Positions 41,748-50,512 of a DNA stretch of 64,000 bases are shown one piece after another (within the stretch, counting starts at the first letter, position 1; every line of letters begins with the position of its first letter). The notes beneath the pieces are model-generated. The model did not search any database. It worked only from the letters and a program-made list of their open reading frames with translations, and was not told where the DNA came from. This DNA is from Actinomycetospora cinnamomea. Lineage in GTDB: Bacteria; Actinomycetota; Actinomycetes; Mycobacteriales; Pseudonocardiaceae. Location of the stretch: contig NZ_QEKW01000004.1 of NCBI RefSeq assembly GCF_003096675.1, positions 248,001-312,000 of the forward strand. Direction: 5' to 3'. The translations under genes and the position numbers were made by a program.

Positions 41748-42104
41748 GTGACCCAGCCCGGACCGTCTGCACCGCCACCCGAGGCCGGAGGCGGCGCCTT
41801 CGCGGTGAACATCGCCGAAGCGCCGAAAGCGATCCGGGAGTTGGAGGCGGCGCGGGAGGAGTTGGAAAGCATCAAAGACGAGGCGCTGACACTGGGGCAG
41901 GTGAACCCGCCAGCGCGGGACCAGGTCAGCCTTGATGCCGCTGCTGCACTCGCGCGGACAGCGGTCGACGGCCCCACGTCGTTCATGCAGGCGCTCGACC
42001 AAGGAATTCGGGAGATCGACGCATTGATACACGCACTGAGAGCGGGGTTCGAGTCGTATCGGGCGAACGATGAAGAGGCACTAGCTCTCTACAGGTCGCA
42101 GTGA
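41748..42104 (+). CDS. PE/ESX-like helical protein
   Basis: A 118-residue helical protein with a Pro-rich start (QPGPSAPPPEAGGGAF) and two long helices (APKAIRELEAAREELESIKD and DQGIREIDALIHALRAGFES). This is the pattern of a PE/WXG-like protein family that in Pseudonocardiaceae precedes a DUF3558 lipoprotein gene. Such proteins are type VII secretion (ESX) substrates or partners in general; no ESX machinery gene is in the window. GTG 41748; the next gene overlaps by 4 nt (GTGA). Lower GC than neighbours. Confidence 0.7.
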   Translation: MTQPGPSAPPPEAGGGAFAVNIAEAPKAIRELEAAREELESIKDEALTLGQVNPPARDQVSLDAAAALARTAVDGPTSFMQALDQGIREIDALIHALRAGFESYRANDEEALALYRSQ

Positions 42105-42664
42105 AGTATCAACTCGTTTCGATGTTGTTTCTCGTTGTGTTCGCAGGCTGCGGGAGGCAAGAAGCTCCCCAGCACGAACCGGTCGACAATCGCTATGGTG
42201 CTCCCCAGGTCGAGTCTCCTCGAGATGTTCGATCTTTCGCGGACGACCCGTGCAGCGGCCCCATCATCAGTGATAATTGGCCCGGCCTTGGATTCAGTGC
42301 CAGCGGGGAGCAGCGCACATTGACGACAGGGGAGCGGTCGTGCGTGCGCCAGGGCCCGGAGCGGCAGCGCAGGTTGTCGTTCATCGTTGTCCCGAGTCGG
42401 GATGTGCTGGTAGACGCGTACCGCGTGCGGCAATTCGCGCTATTCCGACCTTCGGCCGTCGGCGGGCTGCCAGCCGCGGTTGAGCAGAGCTCCCTCGACT
42501 CGCTGTCGTGTTCCGTCACGGTTGGCACCGCCGAGGGGCAAGGATTTGTGCTCAATTATTCCGAGTACAGTGCTCGTTCCAACGATGCAGTAGATCCTTG
42601 CTCCGCGGGGCGGCGGGTCGCCGAACACATAGTCGCCGGGCTGCCCCTGCTCTCCGAGAAGTAG
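42101..42664 (+). CDS. DUF3558-family lipoprotein
   Basis: A 187-residue lipoprotein. The signal MKYQLVSMLFLVVFAGC ends in a lipobox (Cys17). The mature part shows DUF3558 features: DDPCSGPIISDNWPGLGF early, RSCVRQGPERQRRLSFIVV, and a late DPCSAGRRVAEHIVAGLPLL. Four cysteines could form two disulfides outside the cell. Function is unknown. GTG 42101 overlaps the PE/ESX-like gene. The base composition here is clearly lower in GC and codon bias is weaker than in the flanking genes, suggesting transfer. Confidence 0.78.
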   Translation: MKYQLVSMLFLVVFAGCGRQEAPQHEPVDNRYGAPQVESPRDVRSFADDPCSGPIISDNWPGLGFSASGEQRTLTTGERSCVRQGPERQRRLSFIVVPSRDVLVDAYRVRQFALFRPSAVGGLPAAVEQSSLDSLSCSVTVGTAEGQGFVLNYSEYSARSNDAVDPCSAGRRVAEHIVAGLPLLSEK

Positions 42665-42672
42665 CAACGAGC

Positions 42673-42699
42673 CGAACCGTGTTCTGAGGACACGGTTCG
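42673..42699. terminator. Hairpin terminator between convergent genes
   Basis: CGAACCGTGTTC (42673-42684) pairs with GAGGACACGGTTCG-side bases 42688-42699 (one G-T pair, loop TGA). It lies 9 nt past the DUF3558 stop and 24 nt before the oxidoreductase stop, so it can serve both strands. It has the same core as the 41622 hairpin. Confidence 0.75.
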
Positions 42700-42722
42700 C
42701 TCGGTCGCTTCCCAAGGTCAGC

Positions 42723-43685
42723 TCACGGCAGCAGCAGCGTCTTCCCCACCGTCTCGCGCGCCGCGATCGCCGCATGGGCGTCCGACGCCTTCTCCAGCGC
42801 GAAGGTCTGGCCGATCACCGGGCGGTAGTGCCCCCGCGCCGCCTCGACCAGGGTCCGTTCGACCAGCGCCCGGCGGCGGGCGCGATCGAGGCGAGGCAGA
42901 TCGGTCAGGCCGATCACGGCCACGGCGCGGCGGCGAGCCTCCTCGAGGTCCGGGGACGCGAACTCGCCGCCCGCGGTGCCGTACGAGACGAAGCGCCCAC
43001 CGTCCCGGACGAGCGCGAACGCCGCACGGCCGAGCGCCGCGCCCGCCCCGTCGAGGACCGCGTCGACCATGCCGACGCGGTCGGTCCACCCGTCCTCGCC
43101 GTAGTCGACCACCTCGACCGCGCCGAGCGACCGCACCAGGTCGATCTTCGCGCGACCCCGCGCCGCGCCGACGACCTCGACCCCACGCCGGGTCAGCTCC
43201 TGCACGAGCAGCACGCCTGCCCCGCCGGCGGCCGCCGCGACCAGGACGCGTCGGCCGGGCTCGGCGGCCACGGCGTCGAGCAACGACTGCAGTGTCGGGC
43301 CGTCGTGCAGGAGGGCCACGGCCTGCTGGACGTCGAGCGCGTCGGGCACCGGGATCAGCTCGGTCTCGGGAACGACGGCGCGCTCGACGTAGCCGCCGAC
43401 CGGGATCTCCGCGCCGCCCACCACCTGTTTCGTGTCCGCGACGACCCGGCGCCCGGTCCACGGCCCGGCGATCACGCGGCCGCCGACCCCGCTGCCCGGG
43501 ACGTAGGGCGGGGCCACGGGGAAGAAGTCCTCGCCCCACCCCGACCGCAGCAGCGTGTCCAGGAACATCACGTCGGCAGCGGCCACCGCGATCGCCGCCT
43601 CGCCCGGCCCGGGCTCGACGTCCGCGACCGCCGCCGGGCGCAGCACCTCCGGCCCGCCGAACTCCTCCACCCGCACCACACGCAC
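42723..43685 (-). CDS. Zinc-independent quinone oxidoreductase (MDR family)
   Basis: A 320-residue medium-chain dehydrogenase/reductase. N-terminal GroES-like part VRVVRVEEFGGPEVLRPA, then AADVMFLDTLLRSGW and YVPGSGVGGRVIA; Rossmann motif VLVAAAAGGAGVLLVQEL (AxxGGxG). Zinc ligands of alcohol dehydrogenases are missing, so it is a QOR-type NADPH:quinone or enone reductase. GTG 43685 has a perfect AGGAGG ribosome site. Tail-to-tail with the DUF3558 gene and divergent from recC. Confidence 0.88.
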   Translation of the reverse strand: MRVVRVEEFGGPEVLRPAAVADVEPGPGEAAIAVAAADVMFLDTLLRSGWGEDFFPVAPPYVPGSGVGGRVIAGPWTGRRVVADTKQVVGGAEIPVGGYVERAVVPETELIPVPDALDVQQAVALLHDGPTLQSLLDAVAAEPGRRVLVAAAAGGAGVLLVQELTRRGVEVVGAARGRAKIDLVRSLGAVEVVDYGEDGWTDRVGMVDAVLDGAGAALGRAAFALVRDGGRFVSYGTAGGEFASPDLEEARRRAVAVIGLTDLPRLDRARRRALVERTLVEAARGHYRPVIGQTFALEKASDAHAAIAARETVGKTLLLP

Positions 43686-43824
43686 GGTTCCTCCTCGACT
43701 CGGTCGACACGTCGAGGTTCGGAGGTGAAGGAAGGTCGAGGTCAAGAGGTGTGAGCGCTTCTCCGTGCCAGGGCACGGGCAAGGGCGCACGAGCCCGGAG
43801 GGCAAAGGTGTCGGGCCCCTCGTC

Positions 43825-43830
43825 TAGCGT
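43825..43830 (+). promoter_or_regulatory. Candidate -10 box for recCBD
   Basis: TAGCGT, a frequent actinomycete -10 hexamer, 42 nt before the recC start in the 186-nt gap. No convincing -35. Confidence 0.35.
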
Positions 43831-43871
43831 CCCGGGCAGGCAGAGATCGGATCGGCCGGGGGAGGTGCGGG

Positions 43872-46800
43872 GTGCTGCACGTGCACCGGGCCGAGCGGGC
43901 GGACCGTCTGGTCGAGGCGCTGGCCGACGTCCTCGCCGACCCGCTGGACGACCCCTTCGAGCCCGAGGTCGTCGCCGTCCCGACGCGGGGCATCGAGCGC
44001 TGGCTCGCCCAACGGCTGTCCCACCGGCTGGGCGTCACCGCGGGCGACGACGGGGTGTGCGCCAACGTCGTCTTCCCGTCGCCGGCGGAGATCGTCGCCG
44101 GGGTGCTCGACGTCGGGGAGCACGATCCGTGGCGCCCGGAACGGCTGGTCTGGCCCCTGCTGGAGACGATCGACGCGTGCGCCGAGGAGCCCTGGTGCGC
44201 CCCGCTCGGCGCGTTCCTCGGCGTCGGCGACGCGAGCGGCGCACGGCGCGGACGCCGCTTCGCCGCGGCGCGCCACCTCGCCCGGCTGTTCACCCGCTAC
44301 GCCGACCACCGCCCGGCGCTCGTGCGCGCCTGGGCGGCGGGCGACGACGCCGACACGCCCGAGGACCTGCGGTGGCAGCCCGAGCTGTGGCGCCGGCTGA
44401 GGTCCCGGCTGACCGAGCCCAGCCCGGCGGAGATCGAGCCGCGGGTCGAGCCCGGTCGCTTCCCCGCACGCCTGTCGCTCTTCGGCGCCACGCGTCTGTC
44501 GTCCACCGAGCTCACGGTGCTCGGCGCGCTGGCCGTCGACCACGACGTGCACCTCTGGCTGCCGCACCCGTCGCCGGCGCTCTGGGCGCGCCTCGAGGGC
44601 CGCGAGGCGGAGCGGCGCGCCGAGGACGCGAGTGCCGACGCGGTGGCGCACCCGCTGCTCGCGAGCCTCGGCCGCGACGTCCGCGAGCTCCAACTGCGCC
44701 TCGCGCGGTCCCCGCGCACCGATCACCACCACGCGGTCGCGGCGCCGCCGACCACGCTGCTCGCGCGCCTGCAGGACGACCTGCGGCACGACCGGGCACC
44801 CGCGGGCGTGCCGGCCGTCGACGACGGCAGCATCCGCGTCCACCGCTGCCACGGGCCGGACCGCCAGGTCGAGGTGCTGCGCGAGACGATCCTGGGCCTG
44901 CTGCGCGACGACCCGACGCTCGAGCCGCGCGACGTCATCGTGCTCTGCCCCGACATCGAGACCTTCGCCCCGCTGATCACGGCGTCGTTCGGGCCCGGCG
45001 ACGGGGAGGAGGTCGCCCACCCCGGCCACCGGCTGCGGGTCCGGCTCGCCGACCGGTCGTTGCGCGAGGTCAACCCGCTGTTCGGGACGGTCGCGACGCT
45101 GCTCGACCTCGCCGACGCGCGGATCACCGCGTCCCAGCTGCTCGACCTCGCCGAGTCCGACCCGGTGCGCCGCCGCTTCCGGTTCGACGACGAGGACCTC
45201 CAGCGGCTGCGCGAGCTCGCCGGGACCGCCGGGGTCCGCTGGGGCCTCGACGCGGCGCACCGCGCGGCGTTCAAGCTGGCCCGCTTCGGCGAGAACACCT
45301 GGGCACAGGGCCTGGACCGGCTGCTCGTCGGGGTCGCGATGTCGGCCGACGGCGGCGACTGGCTCGGCGACGCGCTGCCGCTCGACGAGGTCGACTCCTC
45401 CGACGTCGAGCCGGTCGGGCGGCTCGGCGAGCTGGTCGACCGGGTGGGCGCGATCGTCGAGGACCTGCACGGCGACCGGCCGCTGAGCGGCTGGATCGAC
45501 GCGCTGCGCCGGGGCCTCGACACCCTCACGGCCACGGTCCCCGCCGACGCCTGGCAGCTCGCGCAGGCCCGCGCCGAGCTGGCCGCGGTGCTCGAGAGCG
45601 CGCCGCACGACCCACCGATGACGCTGCACGACGTACGGGCGGTGCTCGCCGACCGTCTCGCCGGCCGGCCGACGCGCGCGAACTTCCGCACGGGCACGCT
45701 CACCGTCGCGACGCTCATGCCGATGCGCTCGGTGCCGCACCGCGTCGTGTGCCTGCTCGGCATGGACGACCAGGTCTTCCCCCGCGAGACCCGCGCCGAC
45801 GGCGACGACGTCCTCGCCCGCGACCCCCGGGTCGGCGAGCGCGACCCGGCCGCCGAGGACCGCCAGCTGCTGCTCGACGCGATCGTCGCCGCCACCGACC
45901 ACCTCGTCGTCGTGCACTCCGGCGCCGACGAGCGCACCGGCGCCGAGCGCCCGCCCGCGGTCCCGATCGGAGAGCTGCTCGACACCCTCGACGCGAGCTT
46001 CGCGTTCGCCGACGGCCGCCGGGCCCGCAAGCACCTCACGCGGCTCAACCCCCTGCAGCCCTTCGACGCCGACGACTTCGACGCGCGCGGCCCGTTCTCC
46101 TTCGACGGCTTCGCCCTCGCCGGCACCCGCGCGTTGCTCGCCGAGCGGGGGACGCCGACGCCGTTCCTGCCCGGCCCGCTGCCGTCGCGGCCCGCCGGCG
46201 TGGTCGACCTCGAGGACCTCGCGCGGTTCCTCGAGCACCCGGTGCGCGCCTTCCTGCGCCAGCGTCTCGGGATCCACGCGCGCGGCGAGGAGGAGGAGCC
46301 GGTCGAGGCGGTGCCGGTGGAGCCCGACGGGCTCGCGACGTGGGCGATCGGCGAGCGCCTGCTGCGCGACCGCCTCGCCGGGCGCGACATCGCGACCTGC
46401 ATCGCCGCCGAGCGCCGCCGCGGCGAGCTGCCCCCGGGCCCGCTCGGCGACCGGCTCATCCGGGACGTCGGTCACCAGGTCGACCCGCTGACCCGGGCCG
46501 TCGACGGGCTCCGCGACACCGCGGCCACCGACGTCGACGTCACCTCCGACGCCCTGGTCGGCGCGGTCGGCGGCGTGCACGCGACGACGCTGGTCACCGT
46601 CACGTACTCGCGGCTCGCGCCGAAGCACCGGTTGCGGGCCTGGGTGAGTCTGCTCGCCCTGGCCGCCGCGTACCCGGACCGGCCGTGGCGCGCGGTCACC
46701 GTCGGGCGTGGCTCGTTCGGCGCGCCCGTGCTGACGTCCACGCTCGGCCCGCTGGAGCCCGAGGTGGCGCAGAAGGTGCTCGCCGACCTCCTGGCCCTGC

Positions 46801-47090
46801 ACGCCGAGGGGCTGCTCGAGCCGCTGCCGCTGATGTGCCGGACGTCCGAGGCCTACGCCCAGCAGCGGGCCACGAAGGGCGAGGTCGCGGCGATGAACAA
46901 GGCCCGCGACCAGTGGACCAGCCGCTTCGGCGGCGAGCAGTCCGACGCCGCACACGTCCTGGTCTGGGGCCGCCGGCGAGTGCTCGACGACCTGGTCGGC
47001 GCCCCGTGCGGTGACGCGCCCAGCCGTTTCGCGAGCCTGGCGACACGGCTGTGGACCCCCGTCCGCGAGGCCGAGGACCTGAGGCGATGA
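43872..47090 (+). CDS. recC: Exodeoxyribonuclease V subunit gamma (RecC)
   Basis: A 1072-residue RecC. It begins LHVHRAERADRLVEALADVL and continues with VAVPTRGIERWLAQRLSHRL, TVATLMPMRSVPHRVVCLLG and MDDQVFPRETRADGDD, all typical RecC helicase-like segments without a working ATP site. The C-terminal nuclease-like domain region includes DLEDLARFLEHPVRAFLRQR. RecC binds the other subunits, splits the strands and senses Chi. Full length. GTG 43872, with GGGGAGG upstream; ATG of recB overlaps its stop by 4 nt. Confidence 0.94.
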   Translation: MLHVHRAERADRLVEALADVLADPLDDPFEPEVVAVPTRGIERWLAQRLSHRLGVTAGDDGVCANVVFPSPAEIVAGVLDVGEHDPWRPERLVWPLLETIDACAEEPWCAPLGAFLGVGDASGARRGRRFAAARHLARLFTRYADHRPALVRAWAAGDDADTPEDLRWQPELWRRLRSRLTEPSPAEIEPRVEPGRFPARLSLFGATRLSSTELTVLGALAVDHDVHLWLPHPSPALWARLEGREAERRAEDASADAVAHPLLASLGRDVRELQLRLARSPRTDHHHAVAAPPTTLLARLQDDLRHDRAPAGVPAVDDGSIRVHRCHGPDRQVEVLRETILGLLRDDPTLEPRDVIVLCPDIETFAPLITASFGPGDGEEVAHPGHRLRVRLADRSLREVNPLFGTVATLLDLADARITASQLLDLAESDPVRRRFRFDDEDLQRLRELAGTAGVRWGLDAAHRAAFKLARFGENTWAQGLDRLLVGVAMSADGGDWLGDALPLDEVDSSDVEPVGRLGELVDRVGAIVEDLHGDRPLSGWIDALRRGLDTLTATVPADAWQLAQARAELAAVLESAPHDPPMTLHDVRAVLADRLAGRPTRANFRTGTLTVATLMPMRSVPHRVVCLLGMDDQVFPRETRADGDDVLARDPRVGERDPAAEDRQLLLDAIVAATDHLVVVHSGADERTGAERPPAVPIGELLDTLDASFAFADGRRARKHLTRLNPLQPFDADDFDARGPFSFDGFALAGTRALLAERGTPTPFLPGPLPSRPAGVVDLEDLARFLEHPVRAFLRQRLGIHARGEEEEPVEAVPVEPDGLATWAIGERLLRDRLAGRDIATCIAAERRRGELPPGPLGDRLIRDVGHQVDPLTRAVDGLRDTAATDVDVTSDALVGAVGGVHATTLVTVTYSRLAPKHRLRAWVSLLALAAAYPDRPWRAVTVGRGSFGAPVLTSTLGPLEPEVAQKVLADLLALHAEGLLEPLPLMCRTSEAYAQQRATKGEVAAMNKARDQWTSRFGGEQSDAAHVLVWGRRRVLDDLVGAPCGDAPSRFASLATRLWTPVREAEDLRR

Positions 47091-50000
47091 CCGCGACGAT
47101 GACCGCGACCCCGACGCTGACCCGGCCGTTCACCGTCACCGGGGAGCTGCCCCACGGCACCACGGTGCTCGAGGCCAGCGCCGGCACCGGCAAGACGTTC
47201 ACCATCGCGGCGCTCGCCGCGCGCTACGTCGCCGAGGGCCACGCGACGCTGCCGCAGATCATGATCGTGACGTTCGGGCGCGAGGCGACCCGCGAGCTGC
47301 GCGAGCGGGTGCGCGGGCGGTTCGTGGACACCGAGCGGGGCCTGGCGGACCCGGCGACCGCACGGACCTCGGACGACCCGGTGCTGGCGCTGCTCGCCGA
47401 CGCCGACGACACGGAGGTCGCGCGCCGGCGCGCCCGGCTGGCCGGCGCACTCGCCGGCTTCGACGCCGCGACGATCGCCACCACCCACCAGTTCTGCCAG
47501 GACATGCTCACCGGCCTGGGCATCGTCGGCGACACCGACCCGGACGGCACGTTCGTCGAGCGGATCGACGACGTGGTCACCGAGGTCGTCGACGACTTCT
47601 ACCTGCGCAAGTACGCGGTCCCCGGCGCGCCGCCGCCCGATTTCGACCGCGCCACCGCGCTGGCGATCGGGCAGGCCGTCGTCAACGATCCGGGCGCGCG
47701 CATCGAGCCCGACCGCGACGCCCCGGACGCGGCGGGTGCGCGGGCGGGTTTCGCCGCCGCGGTGCGCACGGAGGTCGAGGACCGCAAGCGGCGCCGGCGC
47801 CTGTTCACCTTCGACGACATGCTCACCCGGCTGCACCGCGCGCTGCGCGACCCGCGGCTGGGCCGGGCCGCCTGCGCACGCCTGCGGGCGCGCTTCTCGG
47901 TGGTGCTGGTCGACGAGTTCCAGGACACCGACCCCATCCAGTGGGACATCCTGCGGGCCGCCTTCCACGAGGACCCGGGCGACGGCCGCCGGCCCGCGCT
48001 GACCTTCATCGGCGACCCGAAGCAGGCGATCTACGGGTTCCGCGGGGCCGACGTCGTCAGCTACCTCGCCGCCGTCGAGTCCGCCGACACCCGCGCCGGG
48101 CTGGCCACCAACTGGCGCAGCGACGCGCCGCTGGTCCGGGCCCTGGCCCGGGTCCTCGGCGGCGCCGCGCTGGGCGATCCGCGGATCGTCGTGCCGCCCG
48201 TCGAGGCCGCCCACTCCGGACGCCGGCTGGCGGGCGCGCCGCGGCCGGCACCGTTCCGGCTCCGGGTGCTCCCGCGCGCCGGCCTGCGCGCCGACCACCG
48301 CACGCAGCTCCCGCTGGTGTCCGGCGTGCGCGAGAAGGTCGCCGCGGACCTCGCCGCCGACGTGGCCGAGCTCGTCGCCGCCGAGTCCCGCTGGGACGAC
48401 GGTGGCGGCCCCAGGGACCTCGGGCCCGGCGACGTCGCCGTCCTCGTGCGCACGAACGCGCAGGCGACGCTGGTCCAGGGCGCGCTCACCGCGGCCGGTA
48501 TCCCCTCGGTGCTCGCGGGCGCCACCAGCGTGTTCGCCACCGAGAGCGCGGAGGAGTGGCTGACGCTGCTCGAGGCCGTCGAGCAGCCAGGACGTCCCCC
48601 GCGGGTGCGGGCCGCCGCCCTGACGACCTTCCTCGGGCACGGCGCCGCCGACCTCGACGCCCACGCCGACGAGGTGCTGCCCGAGGTCGGGGCGGCGCTG
48701 CGCCGGTGGGGCGCGGTGCTCCACGAGCGGGGGGTGGCGGCGTTCCTGGAGGCGGTGTCGGCCGAGACGGGGCTCGCGGCGCGGGTGCTGGCGCGTGTCG
48801 ACGGCGAGCGGCGCATCACCGACCTCCGCCACGTCGGCCAGGTGCTGCACGCGGCGTCGGTGGAGTCGCGGCTCGGCGTCGTCGCGCTGGTCGAGTGGCT
48901 GCGCGCGCGGATGGCCGAGGCCGGCGCCGGGGCGGGGGAGATCCGCCCGGAGCGCAGCCGCCGGCTCGAGTCCGACGCGAGCGCGGTCCAGGTGCTCACC
49001 GTGCACAAGTGCAAGGGCCTCGAGTTCCCCGTGGTCTACGTGCCCTTCGGGTGGGACCGCTGGGTCGCCGACGCCCCGTCGGTGGTGACCCACCACGACG
49101 CCGAGGGGCAGCGGGTGCGTGCGGTCGGCGGGCCCGACGACCCCGCGTGGTCCGAGCACGTCACGGCCGCTCGCGCGGAGGAGGACGGCGAGGACCTGCG
49201 GCTGCTCTACGTCGCGCTGACCCGCGCGCAGGGGCAGGTCGTGTGCTGGTGGGCGCCGTCGACGAACACCGCGTCCTCGGCGGTGCACCGCCTGCTCGTC
49301 GGGCGGCCCGCGCCGGGCACCGACCCCGACGGCTCCTACCCGGTGCTCGAGGACGCGCGCATCGCCGAGCGCCTCGGCGAACTGGCCGGCGAGGACGTCA
49401 CCGTCGAGCGCGTCGAACCCCGCACACCGGTGCCGTTCGTCCCCGACGCGGGGCCCGCCCGGCGTCTCGCGGCGGCCACGTTCGACCGTGACCTCGACCT
49501 CGCGTGGCGGCGCTCGTCGTACTCCTCGCTGACGGCCGGGGCGCACGCGGGCGCGCCGCTCTCGGAGCCCGAGGACCGCACGCTCGTCGACGAGACCGAC
49601 CCCGACGAGGGGCCGGCGCTCAGCGCGGACGAGGTGCCGCCCGTGCCCTCGCCGCTCGCCGACCTGCCCGTCGGCGCCGCGTTCGGCACCCTCGTCCACG
49701 CCGTCCTCGAGACGGTCGACACCGGCACGGGCGACCTGCACCGCGCGCTGTGCGACGCCGCGGCCGCCGAGCTCGCGCACCGCCCGCACGCCGAGGTCGA
49801 CGCGGAGACGCTGGCCGCCGCGCTCGCGCCGGTGATGGCCACGCCCCTGCCGCCGGCGGGCGGGCCGTGGTGCCTGGCCGACGTCGCCCCCCGCGACCGG
49901 CTCGCCGAGCTCGACTTCGAGCTCCCGCTGGCCGGGGGCGACCGCGCCGGGGCGGCGGGGCCGGGACAGCCCCGTGTCACGCTGGCGCGGGTCGCGGCGC

Positions 50001-50512
50001 TGCTGCGGCGCCACCTCCCCGCCGACGACCCGCTGGCCCGCTACCCCGAGGCGCTCGACGACGCCCACGGGCTGGGCGAGCAGGTCCTGCGCGGCTACCT
50101 CACCGGCAGCATCGACGGCGTGCTCCGCGGTCCGGACGGGCGGTTCGTGGTCGTTGACTACAAGACCAACTGGCTCGGGCCGGTCGGCCCCGCCGGGCGC
50201 GAGCCGCTCACCGCGGCGCACTACGGCCCGGCCTCCATGACCGCCGCCATGATCGCCGCCCACTACCCCCTCCAGGCGATCCTCTACGCCGTCGCGCTGC
50301 ACCGGTTCCTGCGCTGGCGGCTGTGCGGCTACGACCCGGCGACCCACCTGGGCGGGGTGCTCTACCTGTTCCTGCGCGGGATGTGTGGGCCGGACACCCC
50401 GATGGTCGACGGCACCACGTGCGGGGTGTTCGCGTGGTCCCCGCCGCCCGCGCTGGTCGTCGAGCTCAGTGCCGTCCTCGACGGGGCCCTGCTCGACGGT
50501 GGCGCGCGGTGA
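47087..50512 (+). CDS. recB: Exodeoxyribonuclease V subunit beta (RecB)
   Basis: A 1141-residue RecB. Walker A EASAGTGKTFTIAALA at 29-44; the UvrD-type motifs VLVDEFQDTDPIQWDILRAA, FIGDPKQAIYGFRGADV and TVHKCKGLEFPVVYVPFGW follow; the C-terminal nuclease domain carries GRFVVVDYKTNWLG with the Asp and Lys of the active site. It moves 3'-5' on DNA ends and cuts. ATG 47087 overlaps the recC stop; the recD start overlaps its own stop. No missing motif. Confidence 0.94.
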   Translation: MTATMTATPTLTRPFTVTGELPHGTTVLEASAGTGKTFTIAALAARYVAEGHATLPQIMIVTFGREATRELRERVRGRFVDTERGLADPATARTSDDPVLALLADADDTEVARRRARLAGALAGFDAATIATTHQFCQDMLTGLGIVGDTDPDGTFVERIDDVVTEVVDDFYLRKYAVPGAPPPDFDRATALAIGQAVVNDPGARIEPDRDAPDAAGARAGFAAAVRTEVEDRKRRRRLFTFDDMLTRLHRALRDPRLGRAACARLRARFSVVLVDEFQDTDPIQWDILRAAFHEDPGDGRRPALTFIGDPKQAIYGFRGADVVSYLAAVESADTRAGLATNWRSDAPLVRALARVLGGAALGDPRIVVPPVEAAHSGRRLAGAPRPAPFRLRVLPRAGLRADHRTQLPLVSGVREKVAADLAADVAELVAAESRWDDGGGPRDLGPGDVAVLVRTNAQATLVQGALTAAGIPSVLAGATSVFATESAEEWLTLLEAVEQPGRPPRVRAAALTTFLGHGAADLDAHADEVLPEVGAALRRWGAVLHERGVAAFLEAVSAETGLAARVLARVDGERRITDLRHVGQVLHAASVESRLGVVALVEWLRARMAEAGAGAGEIRPERSRRLESDASAVQVLTVHKCKGLEFPVVYVPFGWDRWVADAPSVVTHHDAEGQRVRAVGGPDDPAWSEHVTAARAEEDGEDLRLLYVALTRAQGQVVCWWAPSTNTASSAVHRLLVGRPAPGTDPDGSYPVLEDARIAERLGELAGEDVTVERVEPRTPVPFVPDAGPARRLAAATFDRDLDLAWRRSSYSSLTAGAHAGAPLSEPEDRTLVDETDPDEGPALSADEVPPVPSPLADLPVGAAFGTLVHAVLETVDTGTGDLHRALCDAAAAELAHRPHAEVDAETLAAALAPVMATPLPPAGGPWCLADVAPRDRLAELDFELPLAGGDRAGAAGPGQPRVTLARVAALLRRHLPADDPLARYPEALDDAHGLGEQVLRGYLTGSIDGVLRGPDGRFVVVDYKTNWLGPVGPAGREPLTAAHYGPASMTAAMIAAHYPLQAILYAVALHRFLRWRLCGYDPATHLGGVLYLFLRGMCGPDTPMVDGTTCGVFAWSPPPALVVELSAVLDGALLDGGAR

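Noticed and set aside
43824-46955. A 1043-codon open frame antisense to recC
   Set aside because: Same cause; no motif, and recC is clearly coding.
46853-50347. An 1164-codon frame antisense to recB
   Set aside because: Low-complexity Arg/Val/Gly translation; recB motifs lie on the other strand.
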